Shown here: in pieces, positions 49,440 to 58,732 of the stretch
Layout of the letters: every line of letters starts with the position of its first letter
Position numbering within the stretch: the stretch's first letter is position 1
Translations under genes and position numbers: made by a program
Notes under the pieces: model-generated
What the model was told of the DNA's origin: nothing
The model's input: only the letters and a program-made list of their open reading frames with translations
Databases searched by the model: none
Origin: Meridianimaribacter flavus
Lineage (GTDB): Bacteria > Bacteroidota > Bacteroidia > Flavobacteriales > Flavobacteriaceae
Length of the DNA stretch: 64,000 nt
Assembly (NCBI RefSeq): GCF_004366715.1
Contig: NZ_SOQZ01000001.1
Location: 496,001-560,000 of the forward strand
Direction: 5' to 3'

Positions 49440-52280
49440 TTAGTTAATAATTAGTTTTCTAGTTGTAGTGTTAGAATTACTTTCTAATTTAACCATATAC
49501 AATCCTTGAGACAGATTAGAAACATTAAACTCGTGATTTTTTTCGAATCCTCCATCAAAAGTGTAGATCAGTTTACCAGTGGTGTTGTAAATCAAAACTT
49601 TATCAAGTGTTTTATTAGTTTTGAAAGAATTTGAAGTAGGATTTGGGAACATTTTAAGAGTTGATAGTGATGAGAAATCTTCAATGCTTAAAGTTGAAGC
49701 TTGGTTTCCATAAATTCTAAATTCTCCAGCAGGAATGTTGATAGTAGCAGTAGTACTTGAAACAGTAATTGTTGTGCTGCCTGAATCATCCATTAAATCA
49801 TACCAAGTCCCAGTGTAAGGAAAATCAGGAACAATGTTTTGAGCAGTTACATCAAAATTTGCTAATATAACTACGTTTTTCAAACTAGTTGATGGAAGCG
49901 CATCATCCCAAATATAGATTCGAGGTGTCGTATCTCCTGAATCTATTGAATAGTTGCCTTCAAATACATCTTCGTTGATTTTTAATTCATTTAACCTAGC
50001 CCAATCGTTATAAATTTGACTTCTGTTAGTGTCACCAATCCAGTTATTAACCCATTGAGGTTGTGGTTTGGTGTCTAGTTTACAGTCACCATCAGTACCT
50101 CCTGGTTCGTTAACTGTGCCATTGTTACAGGTGAAAATTGAGTTTTCCATGCCTAATTCACCAAAATGCCAAATCATTTTTGGACCAGGAATAGTAAGTG
50201 TAACAGCTCCAAGAGCAGACATTCTTTCAAGTGCAGTGTTAAGGTTTGTAATATCATATCCTCCACTACTATTACCAAATTGAAGGTTTTTATACATTAA
50301 GCGTTCTTCATCATGACTTTCAGCATAACCAACTACTCTAGGAGCATTAAAACCTCTTGCAACGTGACCCATTCTGTTAATATCTGCAGGATAGCCCATT
50401 GTAAGCTCGTTGTAATCATGGTTCATAATTCCCCACATCATAATACCTTTATCTTCATTCAATCTGTAATTAGCCCATTCTTGTTCTTCGTTATCTTGAC
50501 CTAAGTGTTCAAAAATTACATAATGAGTATCATCTAAACTCCAAGAATAATCGGCATATTGCTTTAAAATATCTACACGATCTTGTTGGTAAGTGTTTGT
50601 ACAACCTTCGTTATTTTCACAGTTTTGTGTAAATCCTTTTGTTAAATCCCAGCGGAAGCCATCAATGTTAAATTCTTCTATCCAATGTTTTACAACTCTT
50701 TCAACATAATATTGAGTTCTTGTTTGCTGATGATTAAAATCAGAACCTACGCTGTAACTATGTTTTGCAACTTGATTAAAATATGGGTTTTCGCTACTTG
50801 GTTCTCCCCAGCCGTCACCATCAGGATCGTCCATCCACATACGTACCATTGGGTTTCTTCCAAATGCATGGTTTAAAGCAATATCAAGAATTACTGCAAT
50901 TCCATTTTGATGGAAAACATCTACTAATTCCTTGAACTTTTCTTCAGTGCCATAAAATTTATCTAAAGCCATGTGGAATGAAGTATTGTATCCCCAACTT
51001 TCATTGCCTTCAAATTCCATTACAGGCATTAATTGAATTGCGTTAACGTTAAGGTCTTTAAAATAATCGACCTTGTCAATTAAGTCTTGAAAATTTCTGT
51101 CTTGGTCAAAATCGCGTACTAATACCTCATAGATGATTAAATCTTCTTTTTTAGGTTTTTGAAAGTTAGTTACTTGCCACGCGTAAGGTGTTTGACCAGT
51201 TTCTAAAACAGTTACTTCGCGCTCTTGACCTTCAGGGTAGGCAGGCAAGTTAGGGTATGTAGTAGCAGAAATCCATGGATCATCAAAAGGAGATAGTACA
51301 AGTGTTGAATAAGGGTCTGCTGTTTTAACTAATTTAGGTGAACCAGCAATAGGGTTTAAGCTGCCAACCCAATATTGATAAGTTTCTATTTGACCAGAAG
51401 TTAAACCAGTTAATTCTACCCAAAATTTACTAGAGCTTGGGTCTTTTTTCATTGCATGAGTAGAGGTTGGCTCCCAATTATTAAAACTTCCTGCTACATA
51501 CACAAAATCTTTATTAGGTGCATCGATAACTAATGTAGCTGTTGTAGGGTCACTATCATTATAATTTATTCCGTCTTCAAGGTTTGAAGGTATACTTTCT
51601 TCGATAGTGCTATTTACTAGAATTAAAAAAGAACGAGAAGTAGTTGCAGCACCTTGAGTAACTACCAATTCACAATATTGATTCTCGGTTAATCCAGAAA
51701 AAAAATAACCGTTGTAAAATGTTGTATTGTTTTGAGTATGTATGCTAACACCATTAGCAAATAATTCGTAGTTAGCAGGACCATTACTGTTTTGGGCTAA
51801 AATTTGAGTTCCACCACCATTGTCAACTATAACAACACCGTTAGCACTAGGCGCAGGATTAATCATGGTTACTTGAAAAGCACCTACACTAATTTCAAGA
51901 TCAACGGTTTGTTGAGATCCGTCGTCGCTTCTAAAAACAACATTAATTGAGGTGATAGAACCTGTAGGGTTATTGTAAAAATCTCTTATTGTTGGTGTTA
52001 GGTCTAGTTCGTAGATGTTTCCTGAAACAAGAGTTAAAGCTGGTTGTGTACTGTTGCTTCCCCAAGTACCAATAACATTCTGCCATTGATCAGTATCATC
52101 TAAAGTTACACCAGTATGAGCATAAATAGTTCCAGAATAAGACTCTAACCCTGTACCTGTTTTATCAAACAAAAGTGTTGCAGAGTCATTTTCTTCTGGG
52201 TTAGTTCCTCCTTGCCATGAAAGTTGCGCATGTAAACTTGTAAAAGCAAGTAAGAAAAGTAAAAGTAAAGTTTTTTTCAT
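49440..52280 (-). CDS. Secreted GH13 alpha-amylase with T9SS domain
   Basis: 946 residues with a signal peptide (LLLFLLAFTSLHAQ). The N-terminal half has Ig-like/CBM48-type modules (DFVYVAGSFNNWEPT near residue 260). The GH13 barrel spans about residues 380-780: region I DIALNHAFGRNP, region II GFRWDLTKGF (nucleophile Asp), region III YVIFEHLGQD (acid/base Glu) and region IV YAESHDEERLM. A C-terminal T9SS type A domain follows. It should be displayed on or released from the cell surface and open starch or glycogen for SusCD uptake. Confidence 0.93.
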   Translation of the reverse strand: MKKTLLLLFLLAFTSLHAQLSWQGGTNPEENDSATLLFDKTGTGLESYSGTIYAHTGVTLDDTDQWQNVIGTWGSNSTQPALTLVSGNIYELDLTPTIRDFYNNPTGSITSINVVFRSDDGSQQTVDLEISVGAFQVTMINPAPSANGVVIVDNGGGTQILAQNSNGPANYELFANGVSIHTQNNTTFYNGYFFSGLTENQYCELVVTQGAATTSRSFLILVNSTIEESIPSNLEDGINYNDSDPTTATLVIDAPNKDFVYVAGSFNNWEPTSTHAMKKDPSSSKFWVELTGLTSGQIETYQYWVGSLNPIAGSPKLVKTADPYSTLVLSPFDDPWISATTYPNLPAYPEGQEREVTVLETGQTPYAWQVTNFQKPKKEDLIIYEVLVRDFDQDRNFQDLIDKVDYFKDLNVNAIQLMPVMEFEGNESWGYNTSFHMALDKFYGTEEKFKELVDVFHQNGIAVILDIALNHAFGRNPMVRMWMDDPDGDGWGEPSSENPYFNQVAKHSYSVGSDFNHQQTRTQYYVERVVKHWIEEFNIDGFRWDLTKGFTQNCENNEGCTNTYQQDRVDILKQYADYSWSLDDTHYVIFEHLGQDNEEQEWANYRLNEDKGIMMWGIMNHDYNELTMGYPADINRMGHVARGFNAPRVVGYAESHDEERLMYKNLQFGNSSGGYDITNLNTALERMSALGAVTLTIPGPKMIWHFGELGMENSIFTCNNGTVNEPGGTDGDCKLDTKPQPQWVNNWIGDTNRSQIYNDWARLNELKINEDVFEGNYSIDSGDTTPRIYIWDDALPSTSLKNVVILANFDVTAQNIVPDFPYTGTWYDLMDDSGSTTITVSSTTATINIPAGEFRIYGNQASTLSIEDFSSLSTLKMFPNPTSNSFKTNKTLDKVLIYNTTGKLIYTFDGGFEKNHEFNVSNLSQGLYMVKLESNSNTTTRKLIIN

Positions 52281-52301
52281 GGTTTATTAATTTTAAGAAA
52301 T

Positions 52302-52331
52302 AAAAGGTCATGGTAAATGCCACAACCTTTT
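52302..52331 (-). terminator. Intra-operon hairpin between susE and the amylase gene
   Basis: Interrupted stem AAAAGGT-ca-TGG / CCA-ca-ACCTTTT, followed on the minus strand by ATTTCTTAAAA. It could attenuate transcription so that SusCDE are made in excess over the enzymes. Confidence 0.5.
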
Positions 52332-52362
52332 ATCTAAATCTTTAATTAATTTGGTATGACTT

Positions 52363-53565
52363 TTATTCTAAAGTAATGGTCATATTGTTATCATCGATGG
52401 TTAAGGTGTAAGTTCCAGATGTACCAACAAAAGCAAAGTTATTGTCACCATCCATTGCATCTACTAAATCAGCATCGATAGTATAACCAGCATCTACATA
52501 CCAAGGATAGTTTCTGCCTGAAGCCCAATCACCATCAACAGTAAAAAATCTAAAGTTGTTGTTTGGTTCTGCACCACCAAGGTTTTGCAATTCTACAGAA
52601 ACCGAATATACACCATCTCCTGAGCAAAGTACATTAACAGGAGTTGCCCATCCCCAACCTGCAGTTGGTAATCCTGCTCCAACACCATAAAGTCTTTCAA
52701 ATTCACATACACCTAATGGTTGTGGATCGTCTAATGTTATAGTTTTGTTAGCTGAATCAATTTCTAAATAGTAAGTACCAGTTGTACCAACAAAAGCAAA
52801 GTTGTTATCACCATCCATTGCATCTTCAAAGTTAGCATCTATGGTATAGCCTTCATCAATAAACCAAGGGTAGTTTCTACCAGAAGCCCAATCACCTTCT
52901 ACAGTAAAGAATCTAAAGTTGTTATTTGGTTCAGCACCACCAAGGTTTTGAAGGTTTACATTTGCACCATAAACACCATCTCCAATACAGTTAAAGCTTT
53001 CAGGAGTTGTCCATCCCCAACCAGCGCTTGGTAGTCCAGCTCCAACACCCCAAAGTTGGTCGAATTCGCAAACAGGTTCTCCACTGGCTGCTTCAGGTAA
53101 AACAAGTGTTAATGCTTGAGAAGGTGTAAGTAATTCTTCAGAAGAGTCAGCTCCTATAAAAGCACGAACTCTAAAAGAAACAGTTCCTGTGTCAGGGTTC
53201 TCAGTGCTTGGGTCATTATCTAAACCTGCTTCACTTGCAAAACCTAATAAGTCACCAATAGTTAACGTGTATTCATTTGCACTGGTAGAACCTAATACTT
53301 CCATATCAGTAAAATCTCCAGTGATTGATTTTTGCATTTCGTAAGTAACATTAGTTGGAATGTCAAAATTTGCATCATCCCAAGTAAATCTTTCACCTAG
53401 ATTACTAGATGTAGCTGTTGTTAATGTGTATTCAGACAAGAATGAGTTAGAAAATGTAAACTCTCCTGTTGGTTGTGCAATATAAGTAAGGCTATCATCG
53501 CTTTCGCAAGCATTAAAGCCAATTACACTTATAATCAATAATGCTAAAATTTTTATATTTTTCAT
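52363..53565 (-). CDS. susE: SusE-type surface starch-binding lipoprotein
   Basis: 400 residues, lipobox FNACES. The first 160 residues are a SusE N-domain (Ig-like). The rest consists of two tandem copies of about 115 residues (residues about 167-283 and 284-400), each with GVGAGLP-AGWGW, LQNLGGAEPNNNFRFFT and DWASGRNYPW. The aromatic and DW-type residues resemble starch-binding surfaces in SusE/SusF. It should help hold maltodextrin at the cell surface for SusCD. Confidence 0.85.
   Translation of the reverse strand: MKNIKILALLIISVIGFNACESDDSLTYIAQPTGEFTFSNSFLSEYTLTTATSSNLGERFTWDDANFDIPTNVTYEMQKSITGDFTDMEVLGSTSANEYTLTIGDLLGFASEAGLDNDPSTENPDTGTVSFRVRAFIGADSSEELLTPSQALTLVLPEAASGEPVCEFDQLWGVGAGLPSAGWGWTTPESFNCIGDGVYGANVNLQNLGGAEPNNNFRFFTVEGDWASGRNYPWFIDEGYTIDANFEDAMDGDNNFAFVGTTGTYYLEIDSANKTITLDDPQPLGVCEFERLYGVGAGLPTAGWGWATPVNVLCSGDGVYSVSVELQNLGGAEPNNNFRFFTVDGDWASGRNYPWYVDAGYTIDADLVDAMDGDNNFAFVGTSGTYTLTIDDNNMTITLE
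52377..53072 (-). repeat. Tandem duplication in susE
   Basis: Two copies with an offset of about 360 bp, near-identical at DNA level over long stretches (for example the bases encoding GGAEPNNNFRFFTV in both). Indicates recent duplication of a binding module. Confidence 0.8.
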
Positions 53566-53581
53566 TGTTTAGATTTTTTAA

Positions 53582-55483
53582 TTAGTAACCTTCGTTTTGC
53601 TGTAAGTTAGGGTTTGTTAATATGGTATTACTTGGGATTGGGAATACATTTCTAAATGAACTTGTAGAAACTCCGTTCGGTTGATTCCCTTTCCAAGGCC
53701 ATAAATAGTCAGATGTTGTAAAATAGTCGTATCTAATCAAGTCTGTACGTCTTTGACCTTCCCAGTATAATTCTCTTGAGCGCTCATCAAGGATGAAATC
53801 TTCATCTAAATCACCAATGGAAATATTCCCAGATGAGTTACCATAAGCACGTTCTCTTAATTCATTTATTAAATTAACTGATTGTTGATCTGCTGCTCCA
53901 TCTCTTCGTATTACTGCTTCAGCATAATTTAAGTAGATTTCTGCCAGACGTATTACAGGTATATCTGTATCAACAAATTCACCACTACTATCATTTCCTT
54001 GGCTTCCACTTGAGTCAATGTTTTTAAACTTAGTAGTTGCGTAACCATTGCTAAAAGGAGGGATGCTCTCAATTTCAAGCTCTTGTCCATCAGTATAGAA
54101 CATTCCTCTCATGTCTCCAGAAGGAACTATTTCGGTAATAGAATATGTTAAACCATCTAAATCCATTGTTATAAGATAAGTTCCATCAGCAGCTATAGGT
54201 ATGTTTGCTCCACCTGGCTCTAAAGTGCCATCAGTATCATTGTCTCCATAGTTTTGCCCCCAATCTTCATTAAATCTGAATTTTAATTCACCAGAAGTTA
54301 AGTTAGCGTAAAGGGCATATTGATTAGTTGCAGTTTCAAACATTTCCATGTCTGGACCATCCCAACTATTTTCAGTTGCATCACCTACAAGTCCCCAATC
54401 AGATAATGTTCCTCCTAAAGAGCCGTTTAAGTTGTCGATATCAATCTCTCCAGTCTCAAATTTATTAACTAAGTTTTTGGTAACTCGAAGGCCTCCCCAA
54501 CCACCATTAACACCGTAAGCTGTAGGATCCATTGAACCACCAATTGCTGCATGAACTAAGAAAGTGGTTCCTCCGTAGGTTTGCGATTGTAGACCATCAA
54601 AATTAAGTGTGAAAATGAATTCGTTTTGAGCTCCATTAGTATCATTGTCTGCTAAGAATAATTCGTCATAAGCTGTTCCGTTACCATTGGCATCATTCAT
54701 GTTAATTGTGTAACTAGAGTTTATAACGTTGTTTGAAAATGTAACACAGTCATTATAACGAGGAACTCCTGTCCAAACTTCAGCATTTAAGTATAGCTTA
54801 GATAGTAATGCCCAAGCAGCTACTTTATCCACTCTTCCATATTCGTTAGATTCTGGTAAAAGATCTTGTATTGCAAGAAGTTCTTCTTCAATAAAGTTGA
54901 ATACTTCTTCTCTTGTATTTTGAGTAGGAAGTGTTGTAGAAATTTCGGTTAAAACAGGTACATTACCATAAAAATCGGCTAGGTTATAATAAGCAAAAGC
55001 TCGTAGAAATCTAGCTTCAGCAATATAGGTTTGCACTACGTCATCACTTAAGTTACTTGCGTTTTGAATAAATGAGTTACAAAACGACACTTCTTGTGCT
55101 AAACGTAAATACATAGCACCTGTGAAATCGTTACTTGCAGACCAGTATTGTCCATGTAAATCAGGTAAACCTGGATCTCCCCAACCTACAACAGCATGAT
55201 CGGTAGTTAATTCATTTAGGTTAAATAACATTCTAGAATATTGAGAGAAACCTTCATCAATTTCAGAAATATCAGGGTTTCCAGCAGGACCATCTTGTCC
55301 AGTAAGTGCTAAACTTGCATAAAGTTTTGCTAGAGCACTTTGAGCTTCAGTAGCATTTGCGAATACATCTAATTCAGAAAAGATATCTGGATCAGTAGGT
55401 AATTGGTCTAAATCATCATGACATGATACCATGGCAGATGATATAGCTACTATACAAATTAGTTGTTTAATTATATTTTTCAT
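53582..55483 (-). CDS. susD: SusD/RagB nutrient-binding lipoprotein with embedded SusE/F-like module
   Basis: 633 residues, lipobox MVSCHDD. The TPR-containing N-terminal part (ARFLRAFAYYNLADFYGNVP) and the C-terminal RLAEIYLNYAEAVIRR / YWEGQRRTDLIRY motifs mark it as SusD. It is longer than the usual 500-550 residues. Residues about 356-450 (LSDWGLVGDATENSWDG, LKFRFNEDWGQNYGDND, TYLITMDLDGLTYSI) do not belong to SusD and match the SusE/SusF glycan-binding domains. The insertion lies just before the DMRGMFYTDG segment. It is the SusC partner that closes over the oligosaccharide. Confidence 0.9.
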   Translation of the reverse strand: MKNIIKQLICIVAISSAMVSCHDDLDQLPTDPDIFSELDVFANATEAQSALAKLYASLALTGQDGPAGNPDISEIDEGFSQYSRMLFNLNELTTDHAVVGWGDPGLPDLHGQYWSASNDFTGAMYLRLAQEVSFCNSFIQNASNLSDDVVQTYIAEARFLRAFAYYNLADFYGNVPVLTEISTTLPTQNTREEVFNFIEEELLAIQDLLPESNEYGRVDKVAAWALLSKLYLNAEVWTGVPRYNDCVTFSNNVINSSYTINMNDANGNGTAYDELFLADNDTNGAQNEFIFTLNFDGLQSQTYGGTTFLVHAAIGGSMDPTAYGVNGGWGGLRVTKNLVNKFETGEIDIDNLNGSLGGTLSDWGLVGDATENSWDGPDMEMFETATNQYALYANLTSGELKFRFNEDWGQNYGDNDTDGTLEPGGANIPIAADGTYLITMDLDGLTYSITEIVPSGDMRGMFYTDGQELEIESIPPFSNGYATTKFKNIDSSGSQGNDSSGEFVDTDIPVIRLAEIYLNYAEAVIRRDGAADQQSVNLINELRERAYGNSSGNISIGDLDEDFILDERSRELYWEGQRRTDLIRYDYFTTSDYLWPWKGNQPNGVSTSSFRNVFPIPSNTILTNPNLQQNEGY

Positions 55484-55495
55484 AAGTCAATTTTT

Positions 55496-58426
55496 TTAAA
55501 AATCTATATTAACTCCAAATGTAAATGATTGAGGTCTAGGGTAAAATCCGTTATCTATACCGCCATTTATTTCTGGATCTATACCGTCATAATCTGTTAT
55601 GGTTGCAACATTTTGCATAGAGCCATAAAGTCTTATGTTAGCATCTTTAATAGCATTGTTTATGGTATATCCTAAAGTGATATTATCTATTTTAAAGAAT
55701 GATGCTTCTTGTATCCAGTGGCTACTTAAAAAGTTTTTTTCATCTGATTGATTCTCAAAACCAGTACTTAAATAATCTGAGTGGATATTCCATAAGAAGT
55801 TATTAGTTGTTGGGATAACACCATTAAGGTAAGAGTTACCAGAAGCCACATTGTTATAAGCATAGTTACCTATATTAGCTCTTGTTACTACTGCTAAATC
55901 CCAATTTTTATAGCTTATGTTAGTGTTAAGCCCCATAATGATATCTGCATAAGGATCTTTGTATAAATACTTATCAGCATCATTAATAACATTATCACCA
56001 TTTCTATCAACAAAAGCGCCTTCTATAGGGTTTCCATCAGTGTCATATACTTGTTGGAATACGTAAAAACTATAAGGAGATTCACCTTCTCTGTGAAGTT
56101 GTACGTTATTACCAACACCACCACTAATTCCACCAGTTTCAATATCTGAAGGTAAGCTAATAATCTCGTTATCATTAAAGGCAACATTGTAGTTAATGTT
56201 CCATTCAAAATCGTCAGTTTTAATAGGTGTAAGGTTTAAAGCGAATTCAATACCTTTATTTTCCATATCACCTATATTCTTGTTAATGCTGCTCCCAAAG
56301 TTTGTAAATGGATCAATAGAAACAAATGCAATTAAATCTTTAGTCTTTTTAAGATATGCATTAACAGAACCTGAAATTCTATTGTCTAATAACGCATAGT
56401 CTAAACCAATATTTAAAGTATTACCAATTTCCCATCTAAGGTCTTCATTGATTGGGTCAGGTCTGTAAGTTTGGTAAAATGAGTTTCCAAATTGATAGTT
56501 TGCAGATGATTGACTTACTGTATATCTAGTTAAAAAGCCATAGTCACCTAAACCGTTTACGTTTCCAACTTCACCATAACCTGCTCTAAGTTTAAGTTCA
56601 TTTAAAAAACCATTAGAGTTTATGAAATCCTCTTTATGAATATTCCAAGCTAATGCTACAGAAGGGAAATATCCCCAACGATCATCAGGATTTAATTTAG
56701 AAGAAGCATCAGCTCTTAAGGTTGCAGTTACAAGGTACTTACCATCAAAATCATAGTTTAAACGCCCAAAATAAGAAAGTAATACATTTTTAGAACTGTC
56801 GTAGAATTCAAAATCGTTACCATCTTCTTCGTCTTCACTATTATAGCTGTAATTATCATATTCAAACGATTGATAAGAGTAACCTGCTACAGCATTTAAG
56901 TTGTGAACGTCATTTAAAGTTTTATTATACGTTAAATAAGCATCAAATAACTTATTAGTTGATTCATTATTATATGTGCTTCTTGAACCGTTCCATGTTT
57001 GATCAGCGGTAGGGATAAGCTCAGAAGTTATGATACGACCATGACTATTAGATTTGTCGATACCAACATTTACAGTAGCAGTAAGGTCATTTAAGAAATG
57101 TAATTTGTAATCTACTTTAGCATTACCTACAAATCGTCTTACTTCTGATTCGTCATCAACTAAATTTAAAAGAGCAACTGGGTTTGTTCCTGCTAAACTT
57201 GGTTGAAACCCTGTAGCAGAATCAATCCAAGAAAAGTAACCTCCAAATTGAGAGTTAGGGTCGTAAACAGGTTGAGTTGGCGCATAAGTACTAGCTGAAC
57301 CTATTGCTCCTCTGTTACCAAATAAGTTTTCGGTATAATTACCTCTTGCATTTAATTCTAATTTTATATGATCTTCTAAAAAAGTTGGAGTTAAATTTAA
57401 CGAGGCAGTTGTTCTTTTAAAATTATCACGTTTAAGAATTCCATCATGATCAGAATATCCTAACGAAGCTCTCATAGGAACACCAAAAGCGCTACCCAAA
57501 GCACTAAAAGTATGGTCTTGACCAAAACCAGTAGCATAAATTTCTTCTTGCCAATCAGTATTAGCATTGCCTAATAAAGCCAACGTGTTTGCATTAGCAT
57601 TAGGATGAGTTGTTACAACTTCTCTAAATTGGTCAGCCGATAAGACATCAACTCTATCAACAGATGTGTGTACTGTTGTAGATGAAGTAACATTAAATTT
57701 AAATTCGTTGTTCTTTCCTTTTTTAGTTGTTATCATAATAATACCATTAGCAGCTCTTGAACCGTAAATTGCGGTTGCCGAAGCATCTTTAAGTACTACC
57801 ATGCTTTCAATATCATTAGGGTTTACTAGGTTAAGAGGGTTTCTTGAACCGCCTACACCACCACTGTCTAGAGGAATTCCATCTAAAACAATCAAAGGGT
57901 TGTTATTTAATGATAAAGAACCATTACCTCTAATTCTAATTTCTTGACCATCACCAGGTGCTCCACTACCAGAAGTAACTGATACACCAGCAACTTTACC
58001 TGAAATTAATTGTTGAGCTGAAACAATAGGCCCTTGGTTAAAGTCTTCAGAAGTCACTAAATCAGCAGCACCTGTAAGATCTTCTTTCTTTACACTACCA
58101 TAACCGATTACTACTACTTCGTCTAATTGAGAAGCATCTTCAACTAGGCTTACATCAATTGTTGATTGTCCTGTATAAGTGATTTCTTGGGTAATGTAAC
58201 CAAGATAAGAAAACACTAATATGTCACCATTATTAATGTTAATTTGGTATTTCCCATCAAAATCTGTTGCTGTACCTTGAGTTGTACCTTTTACTAGTAC
58301 ATTTACTCCTGGTAAGGGTAATGATGAGGATTGTTCTGTTACTGTACCCGAAACTCTATTTTGAGCCATCAAAAATGATGGTATAATAAAGAACAAAAAC
58401 AGTAAGCAATTTAACGTTGTTTTCAT
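55496..58426 (-). CDS. susC: SusC/RagA TonB-dependent glycan transporter
   Basis: 976 residues. Signal peptide, then a carboxypeptidase-regulatory-like domain (VSGTVTEQSSSLPLPGVNVL), a TonB box region (DEVVVIGYGSVKKEDLTGA), a plug (IRGNGSLSLNNNPLIVLDG, GSRAANGIIMITTKKG) and a 22-strand barrel ending FGVNIDF. It imports maltodextrin across the outer membrane. First gene of a five-gene minus-strand operon (susC, susD, susE, GH13, unknown). A LacI-type palindrome lies 110 bp upstream. Confidence 0.95.
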   Translation of the reverse strand: MKTTLNCLLFLFFIIPSFLMAQNRVSGTVTEQSSSLPLPGVNVLVKGTTQGTATDFDGKYQININNGDILVFSYLGYITQEITYTGQSTIDVSLVEDASQLDEVVVIGYGSVKKEDLTGAADLVTSEDFNQGPIVSAQQLISGKVAGVSVTSGSGAPGDGQEIRIRGNGSLSLNNNPLIVLDGIPLDSGGVGGSRNPLNLVNPNDIESMVVLKDASATAIYGSRAANGIIMITTKKGKNNEFKFNVTSSTTVHTSVDRVDVLSADQFREVVTTHPNANANTLALLGNANTDWQEEIYATGFGQDHTFSALGSAFGVPMRASLGYSDHDGILKRDNFKRTTASLNLTPTFLEDHIKLELNARGNYTENLFGNRGAIGSASTYAPTQPVYDPNSQFGGYFSWIDSATGFQPSLAGTNPVALLNLVDDESEVRRFVGNAKVDYKLHFLNDLTATVNVGIDKSNSHGRIITSELIPTADQTWNGSRSTYNNESTNKLFDAYLTYNKTLNDVHNLNAVAGYSYQSFEYDNYSYNSEDEEDGNDFEFYDSSKNVLLSYFGRLNYDFDGKYLVTATLRADASSKLNPDDRWGYFPSVALAWNIHKEDFINSNGFLNELKLRAGYGEVGNVNGLGDYGFLTRYTVSQSSANYQFGNSFYQTYRPDPINEDLRWEIGNTLNIGLDYALLDNRISGSVNAYLKKTKDLIAFVSIDPFTNFGSSINKNIGDMENKGIEFALNLTPIKTDDFEWNINYNVAFNDNEIISLPSDIETGGISGGVGNNVQLHREGESPYSFYVFQQVYDTDGNPIEGAFVDRNGDNVINDADKYLYKDPYADIIMGLNTNISYKNWDLAVVTRANIGNYAYNNVASGNSYLNGVIPTTNNFLWNIHSDYLSTGFENQSDEKNFLSSHWIQEASFFKIDNITLGYTINNAIKDANIRLYGSMQNVATITDYDGIDPEINGGIDNGFYPRPQSFTFGVNIDF

Positions 58427-58732
58427 ACAATACTTTTAATGTTAGTTTGTTAATTTTCTATGTATATTTTCACTTCTCGATGTTAAATCTATGTAAATTT
58501 TGTGTATCTTCTTGGAGTTGTACTTTTAATTACCTTGCGAAAACGTTTTCGTGTTAAAAACTTTTTTAAAAATGAGAGAAAACAATAAAAAACAGCTTAA
58601 AATTATTAAATATGTAATAAAGTAATACCTTTATTGTCATCTTCAAAAAAATTGAGATGAGTCTTATTTTAACAATAAGATGTTTATTGAAAATTATTTA
58701 GCAATTTTTACCTTTATAAGGTACAAAAAAAT
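58427..58732. promoter_or_regulatory. Divergent control region of the maltodextrin locus
   Basis: 306 bp between susC and the regulator. A perfect 14-bp palindrome CGAAAACGTTTTCG (58538-58551), with a central CG, is a typical LacI-family operator. On the minus strand TAGATTTA (58484-58491) is a near -7 box for susC, putting the operator near -65. A 16-mer TATATTTTCACTTCTC (58463-58478) recurs in the permease leader at 59831. No gene is seen. Confidence 0.65.
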
